6,080 nucleotides of DNA from Bacteroidales bacterium UBA1064 (GTDB lineage Bacteria > Bacteroidota > Bacteroidia > Bacteroidales > Tenuifilaceae): positions 1-6,080 of the forward strand of contig DCDD01000059.1 in assembly GCA_002316235.1 (NCBI GenBank), given 5' to 3'. This document shows positions 1 through 5,937 of the stretch, in pieces. Every line of letters begins with the position of its first letter. Positions within the stretch are counted from its first letter, which is position 1. The notes under the pieces are model-generated. The model was not told where the DNA came from. It did no database searches and saw only the letters and a program-made list of their open reading frames with translations. A program made the position numbers and the translations under genes.

Positions 1-41
1 TCTTCCGTGCCGTTTCCGTTTTTGCTCACTTTATTTATCAT
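1..41 (-). CDS. Possible 5' end of a gene running off the left edge
   Basis: An ATG at 41-39 on the minus strand opens a frame that stays open to the window edge and reads MINKVSKNGNGTE. Thirteen codons are too few to recognise a family or to prove coding. The position is suggestive: it lies on the same strand as the 433-1404 gene and downstream of the boundary motif at 306-314, where a next cassette's gene would be expected. However, the leader would be about 265 nt, much longer than the 33 nt between core and start codon seen for the complete unit. There is no clear ribosome-binding site. It could equally be a chance frame. Confidence 0.2.
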   Translation of the reverse strand, partial: MINKVSKNGNGTE

Positions 42-59
42 ATTTTTAAGGTGTTCGCG

Positions 60-77
60 ATTATGCTAACGCATAAT
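60..77. repeat. Perfect short hairpin
   Basis: ATTATGC (60-66) and GCATAAT (71-77) are exact reverse complements around a four-base loop TAAC, giving a 7-bp perfect stem. No T-run follows on either strand, so a terminator is not supported. On the minus strand the loop region reads GCGTTAGC, which contains the GTTA word also found at the cassette boundaries. This may be coincidence. Confidence 0.5.
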
Positions 78-196
78 TCTTTGCCATTTATATTTTTTCT
101 TTTTTAAATCCAACAAGTTTCAATTAAAACTCAAAATTAACAATTTAGCACGGGTGCGTAAGCAAAATTGCAGCTCTTTTGGCTTTGCGAAGCGTG

Positions 197-227
197 GGCA
201 TTTGTGTAGGGCAAAGACAAATGTGCC
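197..227. repeat. Imperfect hairpin
   Basis: GGCATTTGT (197-205) faces ACAAATGTGCC (217-227). They pair along nine positions if two bases are bulged on the right arm, with a loop of about 11 nt. Function is unknown. It lies in the non-coding stretch beyond the cassette boundary. Confidence 0.4.
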
Positions 228-305
228 TGAATGTGGGCGGGTTTTCTCATTTCTTTTCTGTCTTTCGCAGTAAATTTACCATTGTCGTTGTCTTTTTTTC
301 AGCTT

Positions 306-446
306 GTCCCTAACGTTTTGCGGTATGCGCAGTGGCGGATTTCGGAGCACTAAACTGTCAATACACCACAAAAGCTGATGTGATGTAGAATGTTCAATTA
401 ACCACTTCTCCAGCCATTGAGCCAAACACCTGTTATAGGGCGTTGT
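306..446 (-). repeat. attC-like structured recombination site (candidate)
   Basis: Read on the minus strand, the segment begins with ACAACGCCCTATAAC (446-432), overlapping the end of the upstream gene, and ends with AAAACGTTAGGGAC (319-306). Just inside these ends, GGTGTTTGGC (428-419) can pair imperfectly with ACCGCAAAACG (325-315). In the middle TACATCACA (387-379) pairs with TGTGGTGTA (370-362), a 9-bp stem with one G-U pair. A long element with paired ends and an internal stem resembles long integron attC sites. The ends do not fit the published RYYYAAC/GTTRRRY core, so identity as a true attC is inference. A different mobile-unit boundary is the alternative. Confidence 0.45.
432..446. 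repeat. Inverted repeat, distal copy
   Basis: GTTATAGGGCGTTGT on the plus strand matches the reverse complement of 1433-1447 at 14 of 15 positions, with one A/G difference. It overlaps the last four codons and stop of the minus-strand gene, so the coding frame runs into the repeat. Confidence 0.75.
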
Positions 447-1404
447 TTATTCCTTTGTCCTTTATATATTTAGTCAAATCGTCCATTTTCAATACCTTGT
501 CGTATTGGCTTTTTACTTTTCCAAGTTTGCAGTCTTCTGTTATCAGTTTCAAAAAGTCATTGAAGTCTGAATTTTCGTTTGCAAGTCGATTTACTGTGTC
601 CCAGTCAATTTCTTGGTTTATTCTTGAGGGGAAAAGTATTTCACTTTCAAAAATATTCTCTGGATTAAGTTTTATTATCCCAATTCCGAATGCATTGTTC
701 AGCCGTCTTACTTCATCTTTAAAAGTCGGGTCATCGTCAATATTAAGTGTCACCAAATAACCTTCATTTGCCCAACTTGAATTTGAAACAGCTTGAAAGT
801 ATGATTGTCTTAGATTGCCGAAGTTCAAAGAAACCTTTAACTCAAATGAGAAAAGTTTTATTGAGGTTATTGATAAATGATTTTGAATTTCAAGTGTTTC
901 CGATTTGTAGTCTCGGAAAGGGAAGTAAACGCCAACCAAGTCAGGGTGCAACCATTCATTTTGTCCTTTAGTTGCTTTGGAAGAGTTCTCGTGAAAAACT
1001 GTCTTTAGGTTTGCTTTGAAATGGCTGTCACCGAAAGCATAGGCAACTAACAAAGGATGAAGGTCTCTTTCGTTAAACTTCTTAGTTTCTATTTTTTCTT
1101 TTTTTGCGATTTCAGTGTCCTTCTGTTTTTGAACTTTTTCTAAGTCAATTTGGCTTGCAAGTCGTCTTAAAAAGAATTGTGCTGGTCTCTCGCTAGTCTG
1201 AATTACTGTTGAATTTTCAGCGTTTTTATTTATGTCTGTGTAGCAATATGCTGCTATTGTCGCCCAAGGTGTTTTACCGGTCGTTGAAAAGTCTCCAACT
1301 GTTCCAAGTTCATTTGCTTTTTCCCAAATTTCTTTTGCAGAAAGTGGTGTCCCGACTTTTTCAATTGTCTTTTCTATTACATCCCAAAAAGTTGTTTTTG
1401 CCAT
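433..1404 (-). CDS. HARE-HTH protein with PD-(D/E)XK nuclease-like C-terminal domain
   Basis: 323 residues. Residues about 3-80 look like a HARE-HTH winged-helix domain (FWDVIEKTI, PLSAKEIWEKA, TPWATIAAYCYTDI, then RPAQFFLRR), a DNA-binding fold found in RNA polymerase delta, ASXL proteins and bacterial restriction proteins. A lysine/glutamate-rich linker follows (85-110). The C-terminal domain (about 113-290) shows an ordered set typical of PD-(D/E)XK enzymes: Glu139 in FHEN, Pro154-Asp155 in HPDLVG, Glu188 and Lys190 in FELK, and Gln204 in YFQAVS. The layout resembles the COG2958-type proteins, recalled and not searched. The likely role is a DNA-binding, DNA-cutting protein, perhaps in restriction or phage defence; no methyltransferase partner is in the window. 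AGGA at 1413-1410 lies five bases before the ATG and supports this start. The stop TAA lies inside the flanking inverted repeat. Base composition is more AT-rich than in the genes to the right. Confidence 0.85.
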   Translation of the reverse strand: MAKTTFWDVIEKTIEKVGTPLSAKEIWEKANELGTVGDFSTTGKTPWATIAAYCYTDINKNAENSTVIQTSERPAQFFLRRLASQIDLEKVQKQKDTEIAKKEKIETKKFNERDLHPLLVAYAFGDSHFKANLKTVFHENSSKATKGQNEWLHPDLVGVYFPFRDYKSETLEIQNHLSITSIKLFSFELKVSLNFGNLRQSYFQAVSNSSWANEGYLVTLNIDDDPTFKDEVRRLNNAFGIGIIKLNPENIFESEILFPSRINQEIDWDTVNRLANENSDFNDFLKLITEDCKLGKVKSQYDKVLKMDDLTKYIKDKGINNAL

Positions 1405-1432
1405 TTGTTTCCTATTTGTCGTGTCGTATTTT

Positions 1433-1447
1433 ACAATGCCCTATAAC
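1433..1447. repeat. Inverted repeat, proximal copy
   Basis: ACAATGCCCTATAAC on the plus strand pairs with 432-446 at 14 of 15 positions. On the minus strand it reads GTTATAGGGCATTGT and lies 28 nt before the gene's ATG at 1404. It would be the start of the cassette. The bases outside the 15-bp core do not match between the two copies. Confidence 0.75.
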
Positions 1448-1468
1448 TAGTTTTATACCCGCCACTCC

Positions 1469-1507
1469 ATAGCGCCTTATTTCCATATTTGAAAATACAG
1501 GCGCTAT
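1469..1507. repeat. Strong hairpin next to the cassette start
   Basis: ATAGCGCCT (1469-1477) and AGGCGCTAT (1499-1507) are a perfect 9-bp inverted repeat. After one bulged C, TATTT (1478-1482) pairs with AAATA (1493-1497), followed by a mismatch and two more pairs around a short loop. No T-run directly follows on either strand, so it does not look like an intrinsic terminator. On the minus strand the outer arm reads ATTATAGCGC, close to the cassette-start word GTTATAGGGC, so it may be a related boundary element or the remains of an adjacent unit. Confidence 0.6.
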
Positions 1508-1942
1508 AATGTTGCGTTTTAACTATCTATTCAAAATTACAAAAGCTTTTCATTTGATAAACCAAACTTATGAACTTTTTTACGTTTCCTCAAATGAGCT
1601 GCTAACCTTCTGTAAGCATTTCCAGCTGCTGCATGCATCAATCTACGTGATTCTTAAACTCCTGAGCCCGGGTGGCTCTTGGATGTAGCCCACCCCTGTT
1701 CCCGCTTCAACCAAATGCCCGGAGCAACCAGCGCAGGGTGGCAGGGTTGATTTTCGGGTTTCCATCGTGGCCTTTCTAAGCTCGCACTATGCTCCCTTCA
1801 GCATTCCGGCCGGCTGGTCGGAAATGGGCTCAACCCTTCAGCCCAGCTGGATCCGTTCCTGTAGCCCTTTGAACCAAAAATCTCCCAGGCTGGTATGATT
1901 TAGTCAAAAATGGCTAACTTTCGCCATCAAATTGCCATAAAA
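1508..1942. other. Intergenic stretch without a recognisable gene
   Basis: About 400 bases separate the AT-rich unit from ispD. The first part (1510-1620) is AT-rich; from about 1650 to 1890 it becomes GC-rich. Neither strand holds a long frame. On the minus strand, 1638-1537 encodes 33 residues, very rich in Arg and Lys (AGNAYRRLAAHLRKRKK in the middle), which reads like the tail of a larger protein but is cut off upstream by a stop. CCCTTCAGC occurs twice (1794-1802 and 1834-1842), and several arms can pair (GAGCC/GGCTC at 1663-1677; CATTCCG/CGGAAATG at 1802-1826). A decayed element or a structured leader for ispD are both possible. Confidence 0.45.
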
Positions 1943-2629
1943 ATGCAGCCCAAGCGTTTTGCCCTGGTTGTTGCCGCTGGCTCCGGCTTACGTATGGGCT
2001 CCGACACCCCAAAGCAGTTCATGGAGCTGGATGGGTTGCCGGTGCTGATGCGCACTATTAGCGTTTTCCTCACCCTGAGGGATATACCCGAGGTTGTGCT
2101 GGTGCTTCCCGAAGCTCAAATCACAACATGGCAAAGGCTTTGCAAAAAGCACCATTTTGAAACCAACCTGCAAATCGTTCCGGGGGGTAGCACCCGCTTT
2201 GAGTCGGTAAAAAACGGGTTGGAGCTGCTGCCCGCAGACGACTCGCTGGTGGCCATTCACGACGGCGTTCGTCCGCTGGTTACACATGAGGTGGTTGAGC
2301 GGTGCTACGCCATGGCTGCCAGGGGGGTGTGCGCCATTCCGGTTGTGAATCCTGTTGAATCGGTAATGATTGCAAGCGGCGGCAAGTTTACCCCATTCCC
2401 CCGCAACAACGTTTTGCTGGTGCAAACACCCCAGACATTTCGCTCAGCAACCATAAAGCAGTGCTACAACCAGCCTTACAGCGAGTTGTTTACCGACGAT
2501 GCCTCGGTTGCTGCTGCCTGCGGGGTTGAGCTCCATACCGTGGAGGGAAACAGGGAAAATATCAAAATAACCACACCGGCCGATTTGCTTACCGCCCGGG
2601 TCCTGCTACAAGCCATGAAAACCGATTAA
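1943..2629 (+). CDS. ispD: 2-C-methyl-D-erythritol 4-phosphate cytidylyltransferase
   Basis: Cytosolic enzyme that joins CTP and 2-C-methyl-D-erythritol 4-phosphate to give CDP-methylerythritol, the third step of the MEP isoprenoid pathway. The 228-residue product shows the family signature in order: the nucleotide-binding loop AAGSGLRMGSDTPKQF (11-26, with Arg17 and Lys24 matching catalytic Arg20 and Lys27 of the E. coli enzyme), GGSTRFESV (81-89), HDGVRP (106-111), QTPQTF (161-166), TDDAS (184-188) and ENIKITTPADL (205-215, with Lys208 matching E. coli Lys213). It looks intact and active. The chosen ATG places the core beta-strand five residues in, as in family members. An in-frame ATG at 1910 would add 11 residues; neither start has a clear ribosome-binding site. 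The GNAT gene follows after 24 nt on the same strand, suggesting a shared transcript. Confidence 0.93.
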   Translation: MQPKRFALVVAAGSGLRMGSDTPKQFMELDGLPVLMRTISVFLTLRDIPEVVLVLPEAQITTWQRLCKKHHFETNLQIVPGGSTRFESVKNGLELLPADDSLVAIHDGVRPLVTHEVVERCYAMAARGVCAIPVVNPVESVMIASGGKFTPFPRNNVLLVQTPQTFRSATIKQCYNQPYSELFTDDASVAAACGVELHTVEGNRENIKITTPADLLTARVLLQAMKTD

Positions 2630-2653
2630 TAGCCATAGCTAACCGATTGTGCC

Positions 2654-3826
2654 ATGAGTTTTGTATTGAAAGAGGTTGACAACCGAAAAACCCGTAAAGA
2701 TTTTTTAAATCTTCCGGTAGAGCTTTACCGCGATTATCCCAGCTGGATCAGGCCGCTCAACAACGATATTGAAAGCGTTTTCAACCCAAAAACCAACAAG
2801 CAGTTCAGGCATGGCGAAGCCATTCGATGGGTGCTATACTCCGATAACAAGCCTGTTGGACGGATTGCCGCTTTTATTGACTACGAGATAGCCCGCAACA
2901 ACGAGCAGCCAACTGGCGGGGTTGGTTTTTTCGAGTGCATCAACAGCCCCGAAGCTGCCACACAGCTATTCGACACCGCAAAGGAGTGGCTGCAGCAAAG
3001 AGGAATGGAGGCCATGGACGGCCCTATCAACTTTGGCGATCGCGACCGTTGGTGGGGGCTGCTGGTTGAGGGCGACTACCCACCAAACTACTGCATGGAC
3101 TACCATCCTCCCTACTACCGCGAGCTTTTTGAGGGCTACGGTTTCAAGCCTTACTTTCACCAGTTCACCTACTACCGTCCGGTGAATCCCGAAGGGCTTG
3201 ACCCAATTATACGCGAAAAGGCGGAACGCATAGCCCGTAACCCCGCCTACCATGTTACCATCATTTCCAAACGCAACCTTAAAAAGTTTGCCGAGGATTT
3301 CCGTACAATATACAATAACGCCTGGGGAAGGTACACCGGGGTAAAAAAAATGTCGCACATTCATGCCATGGCCCTGATGAAAACCCTGAAACCAATTATA
3401 GACCCCGAGCTGATGTACTTTGCCTACTACAACAATGAACCCATCGGGTTCTTTATCATGGTGCCCGATTTAAACCAGGTGGTTAGGCATTTGAACGGGC
3501 AGTTTGGTCTGGTTCATAAGCTCAAATTTTTATACCTGCTGAAGGTTAAGAAGGTTTGCACCAAGGCCATTGGCCTGATTTTTGGAATTGTGTCCCAACA
3601 TCAGGGCAAGGGTGTAGAAGGTGCTCTGGTAACAGAGTTTGCCAACAGGGCACTAAGACCTGACTTTCAGTACAAGGAGCTGGAGCTGAACTGGATTGGC
3701 GACTTTAACCCTACCATGCGAAGGGTAGCCAGCCAGATAGGAGGGAAAATACGCAAAATCCATATCACTTACCGCTACATGTTCGACAGAACCAAGGAGG
3801 TGGTCCCTCCCCGAAGGGTGAGCTGA
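2654..3826 (+). CDS. GNAT-fold acyltransferase-like protein (YghO-like family)
   Basis: 390 residues, no signal peptide or membrane segment, so probably cytosolic. The C-terminal half (about 200-380) carries a GNAT acyl-CoA-binding motif, QHQGKGVEGAL (315-325), preceded by a hydrophobic strand (GLIFGIVS), and ends with NPTMRRVASQIGGKIRK, as in GNAT proteins. The N-terminal half has a weaker GNAT-like strand (KPVGRIAAFID, 67-77) and the hallmark block MDGPINFGDRDRWWGLLVEG (121-140), then PPNYCMDYHPPYYRELFEGYGF, which I recognise from a widespread family of proteins resembling E. coli YghO. The acyl donor and acceptor are unknown; the family is usually annotated only as N-acetyltransferase-like. 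It starts 24 nt after ispD and probably shares its transcript. The start has no Shine-Dalgarno sequence, but the N-terminus fits the family. Confidence 0.82.
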   Translation: MSFVLKEVDNRKTRKDFLNLPVELYRDYPSWIRPLNNDIESVFNPKTNKQFRHGEAIRWVLYSDNKPVGRIAAFIDYEIARNNEQPTGGVGFFECINSPEAATQLFDTAKEWLQQRGMEAMDGPINFGDRDRWWGLLVEGDYPPNYCMDYHPPYYRELFEGYGFKPYFHQFTYYRPVNPEGLDPIIREKAERIARNPAYHVTIISKRNLKKFAEDFRTIYNNAWGRYTGVKKMSHIHAMALMKTLKPIIDPELMYFAYYNNEPIGFFIMVPDLNQVVRHLNGQFGLVHKLKFLYLLKVKKVCTKAIGLIFGIVSQHQGKGVEGALVTEFANRALRPDFQYKELELNWIGDFNPTMRRVASQIGGKIRKIHITYRYMFDRTKEVVPPRRVS

Positions 3827-3886
3827 GGGTGGACAAAAGAAACAGGCTGGTTGAACGCTCCGATGAAATGCGCTATGCTAAATATT

Positions 3887-3894
3887 TAATTTTG
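3887..3894 (+). promoter_or_regulatory. Bacteroidota-type -7 promoter box
   Basis: TAATTTTG at 3887-3894 is an exact match to the Bacteroidota -7 consensus TAnnTTTG. A good -33 TTTG is missing; the best spaced word is GATG at 3862-3865. Transcription would begin near 3900, which leaves a leader of about 40 nt before the ATG at 3943 and would exclude the GTG at 3829 as the start for this transcript. Confidence 0.45.
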
Positions 3895-3942
3895 AAGCTA
3901 GCTATGATGAAGCAGAATGCTGTTATAAACCCACGTATGCCG

Positions 3943-5937
3943 ATGTTAAAACGATTTATCGGGTTGCTTCTTTTAACATTATCGGGCTATATGGTTGCTG
4001 CCCAGCGCGACATAGAACCTCGGCTAGTATTTTCCGACACCTCCAGGTTCAACTTTACAGGCGAATGGCAGTACCTGTCAACCGATATCTTCCTGCTCAA
4101 CGGCGACAGGTTTAGCAACCTAATCAACGAGCTCAACTTTCCTAATAAGGGAAATGGCAAAATACGCCGAAAATCGAAGCTCGAGGAGGAACGCCTGGAG
4201 TACCTGTTCATCACGGCGAAGCTGAAAAATGTGAAATTTTTCGGGGAGAACGACATCACCTACCCACTCTACAACTTCCAGATATCGAGAGACAAGGACA
4301 ACCGTTACCAAACCCTGGTGAGCGACAACATCGACCATGTGCGGATAATAGACAACCTACCCCTCTACTCCGCACACGATTACATTGATGCGGAGATTAG
4401 CGTTAAAGCCATTACCAACAACGATCGCGACCAGATGCTCTCGCTCGTTGCCACCCAGCTGCAAAATCTATCCAAAATAAAAACCCCTACCGATGCGGTG
4501 ATGGGCATTATAGGAGAATTCGGCAGCTTTATTGAGGCTAATACCAGGAAAAAGGAGTATAGGTTTAGCTCCACCATCAGGCTATTTGAGCAGAAAAATT
4601 TTGATACCCGCGTTCATTCCTTGAAGCTATACGTTTTAACCACTTCCAACAGCAAGCCCATTGAAGTTAACACAGCTCTTATACAAAACTTTATGGACAC
4701 CGTAAGGCATGGCCAGGTTGGGCGCCAAACGCTGAAAGAGCTACTTGCATACCACAACTACCCGGTAATAGCGGTGGTTAACTACAAGTCGCTCTACCGC
4801 ATGGAGCCAATCGGTGGCGATGAGGTAACCTTTGCCAGCATCGAAACGCGGAAGCTGAGGGTTGAAAACGACTATCGGCAGGGGCTGATAAACGCCGAAA
4901 CCTACCGGCAGGAGAAGGATTTCATCGCCTTCCTGTCCGTTTACGCCAACTTCAAGAGTTACCTCGATGCCTATAACCTTAACTACCGAACCGGTAACAG
5001 CGACGCCGTTTCCATAAGCCTTTTCAAGGTGATGCAGTACTACCGGCAGCTGGTTAAGACCTTTGAGGAGATGCGATTTAAGTACAGGGGGAACAACACC
5101 TTTGCAAATATCTTTAGACGAGAGTATGAGTCTGTGCTGGGATTTGCCTCGCTATACCTCGACGATGACCACAACCTGAAAGCAACCAAGGAGCTGGTGA
5201 ACTCCCTGGTAAAACTCGACACCATCCCAATGCTTGCTGCTGCCGACATGGAGGCATACATTGCCTCACTCCGCTTCTCGGGGGCATTCAAGCCTGACCT
5301 TATGAGGCAAACACCCGAGGGTCAGCTGATCACCAACCACCTTGCCAGCCTTGAAGAACAACTCTACAGGAGCACATACGAGGATGAGGTTAGAAAGCTG
5401 AATGATGTTGAAGCCAGCGCTAGCACCCGTAACGCCACCGAGAAACTTTTGGCGATGATTAAGAATACCTCATGCGGGCTATGCCGTGAGCGGGCCATTG
5501 CCGCAATCAACTCCTTTGGCCAACGAATGGATGAGTTCACCAGGAAACAGAAGGTTGCCCAGCGTGATAGCCTGGTAAACAGCCTTCAACCCTGGGTTTT
5601 CAACACCATTGAACTGCTACAACTTATAAAAAGCAACCTCCAGGTGCTTTACCCTCTAGATTCCCTTCCCGAAAGTGCAAAGTACCTCAGCACAAAAGTT
5701 GCTGAGGCTGAACGCGATTTGGGTAATTTCCGTGATTTGGCTAAAGTTGACGTATCGCAGATGGAGCTGTCCTTAGTGGCTAACCTGGTTGAAAAGCTAA
5801 AAAGCTACCACCAGATGGTAGAGGAAAACGTTAAGCTGGTTTGCGGGGTTAGACCAGAACTCTGTGTTAGGGCATTAGACGTCAATAAATCCCAACCAGC
5901 TGATTCGCTGAAAGCGGTTGATTCGTGCTCCATTTAA
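3943..5937 (+). CDS. Exported protein of unknown function with CGLC motif
   Basis: 664 residues from the chosen ATG. Residues 1-20 form a signal peptide: a basic start MLKR, a hydrophobic core (FIGLLLLTLSGYMV) and a cleavage site after AA (20). There is no lipobox cysteine, so the product is probably periplasmic or secreted. The first third alternates strand-like segments with helices; from about residue 330 on it looks mainly helical, with charged amphipathic stretches. Four cysteines fall in two places: CGLC (511-514) and the tail (634, 641), plus one three residues from the end (662), possibly metal- or disulfide-related. I do not recognise a family. The frame is open from a GTG at 3829, adding 38 residues, but the signal peptide would then be internal and a promoter box lies inside that extension. 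ATG at 3937 is a near-equal alternative. It follows the GNAT gene on the same strand. Confidence 0.8.
   Translation: MLKRFIGLLLLTLSGYMVAAQRDIEPRLVFSDTSRFNFTGEWQYLSTDIFLLNGDRFSNLINELNFPNKGNGKIRRKSKLEEERLEYLFITAKLKNVKFFGENDITYPLYNFQISRDKDNRYQTLVSDNIDHVRIIDNLPLYSAHDYIDAEISVKAITNNDRDQMLSLVATQLQNLSKIKTPTDAVMGIIGEFGSFIEANTRKKEYRFSSTIRLFEQKNFDTRVHSLKLYVLTTSNSKPIEVNTALIQNFMDTVRHGQVGRQTLKELLAYHNYPVIAVVNYKSLYRMEPIGGDEVTFASIETRKLRVENDYRQGLINAETYRQEKDFIAFLSVYANFKSYLDAYNLNYRTGNSDAVSISLFKVMQYYRQLVKTFEEMRFKYRGNNTFANIFRREYESVLGFASLYLDDDHNLKATKELVNSLVKLDTIPMLAAADMEAYIASLRFSGAFKPDLMRQTPEGQLITNHLASLEEQLYRSTYEDEVRKLNDVEASASTRNATEKLLAMIKNTSCGLCRERAIAAINSFGQRMDEFTRKQKVAQRDSLVNSLQPWVFNTIELLQLIKSNLQVLYPLDSLPESAKYLSTKVAEAERDLGNFRDLAKVDVSQMELSLVANLVEKLKSYHQMVEENVKLVCGVRPELCVRALDVNKSQPADSLKAVDSCSI

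Larger units (their letters stand above)
42..305. other. AT-rich non-coding stretch with two hairpins
   Basis: No convincing gene is seen on either strand. The minus strand has an eight-codon frame (MAKNYALA, starting near 97) and a frame of about 34 codons ending near 140, neither with a recognisable product. Two inverted repeats stand out and are listed separately (60-77 and 197-227). The stretch from 150 to 240 is richer in G and C than its surroundings and contains short self-complementary words such as GCTTTGCGAAGC (182-193). In the cassette interpretation this is the leader of the next unit on the minus strand. Confidence 0.5.
315..1447 (-). mobile_element. Candidate single-gene cassette carrying a HARE-HTH/nuclease-like gene
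   Basis: On the minus strand the unit starts at GTTATAGGGC (1447-1438), has a 33-nt leader between that core and the ATG, carries one gene, ends that gene inside the complementary GCCCTATAAC, and continues through a structured segment to the next boundary GTTAGGGAC (314-306). The unit's start is complementary to its own end and not to the following boundary. That is expected if the unit was inserted from a circle by recombination at a core site, as integron cassettes are. It is AT-richer than the plus-strand genes to the right, which fits recent acquisition. No integrase, transposase or second complete unit is visible. A transposon-like pair of terminal inverted repeats is an alternative, but no target-site duplication is apparent. 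Confidence 0.45.

Noticed and set aside
306..446. Canonical integron attC site
   Set aside because: The ends (CCCTATAAC, GTTAGGGAC) do not satisfy RYYYAAC/GTTRRRY, and no integrase is present; I keep only the weaker attC-like description.
443..1472. Three plus-strand frames opposite the HARE-HTH gene (443-760, 747-971, 1209-1472)
   Set aside because: They are hydrophobic or low-complexity translations antisense to a gene with clear domain motifs.
1469..1507. Intrinsic terminator
   Set aside because: No T-run directly follows the stem on either strand, and on the minus strand it lies upstream of the gene.
1988..2425. Open minus-strand frame of 145 codons opposite ispD
   Set aside because: It is antisense to the strongly conserved ispD reading frame, and its translation is rich in His, Gln and Cys without any family motif.
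2966..3364. Open minus-strand frame of 132 codons opposite the GNAT-like gene
   Set aside because: It is a shadow of the plus-strand coding frame; the plus frame carries recognisable motifs and this one does not.
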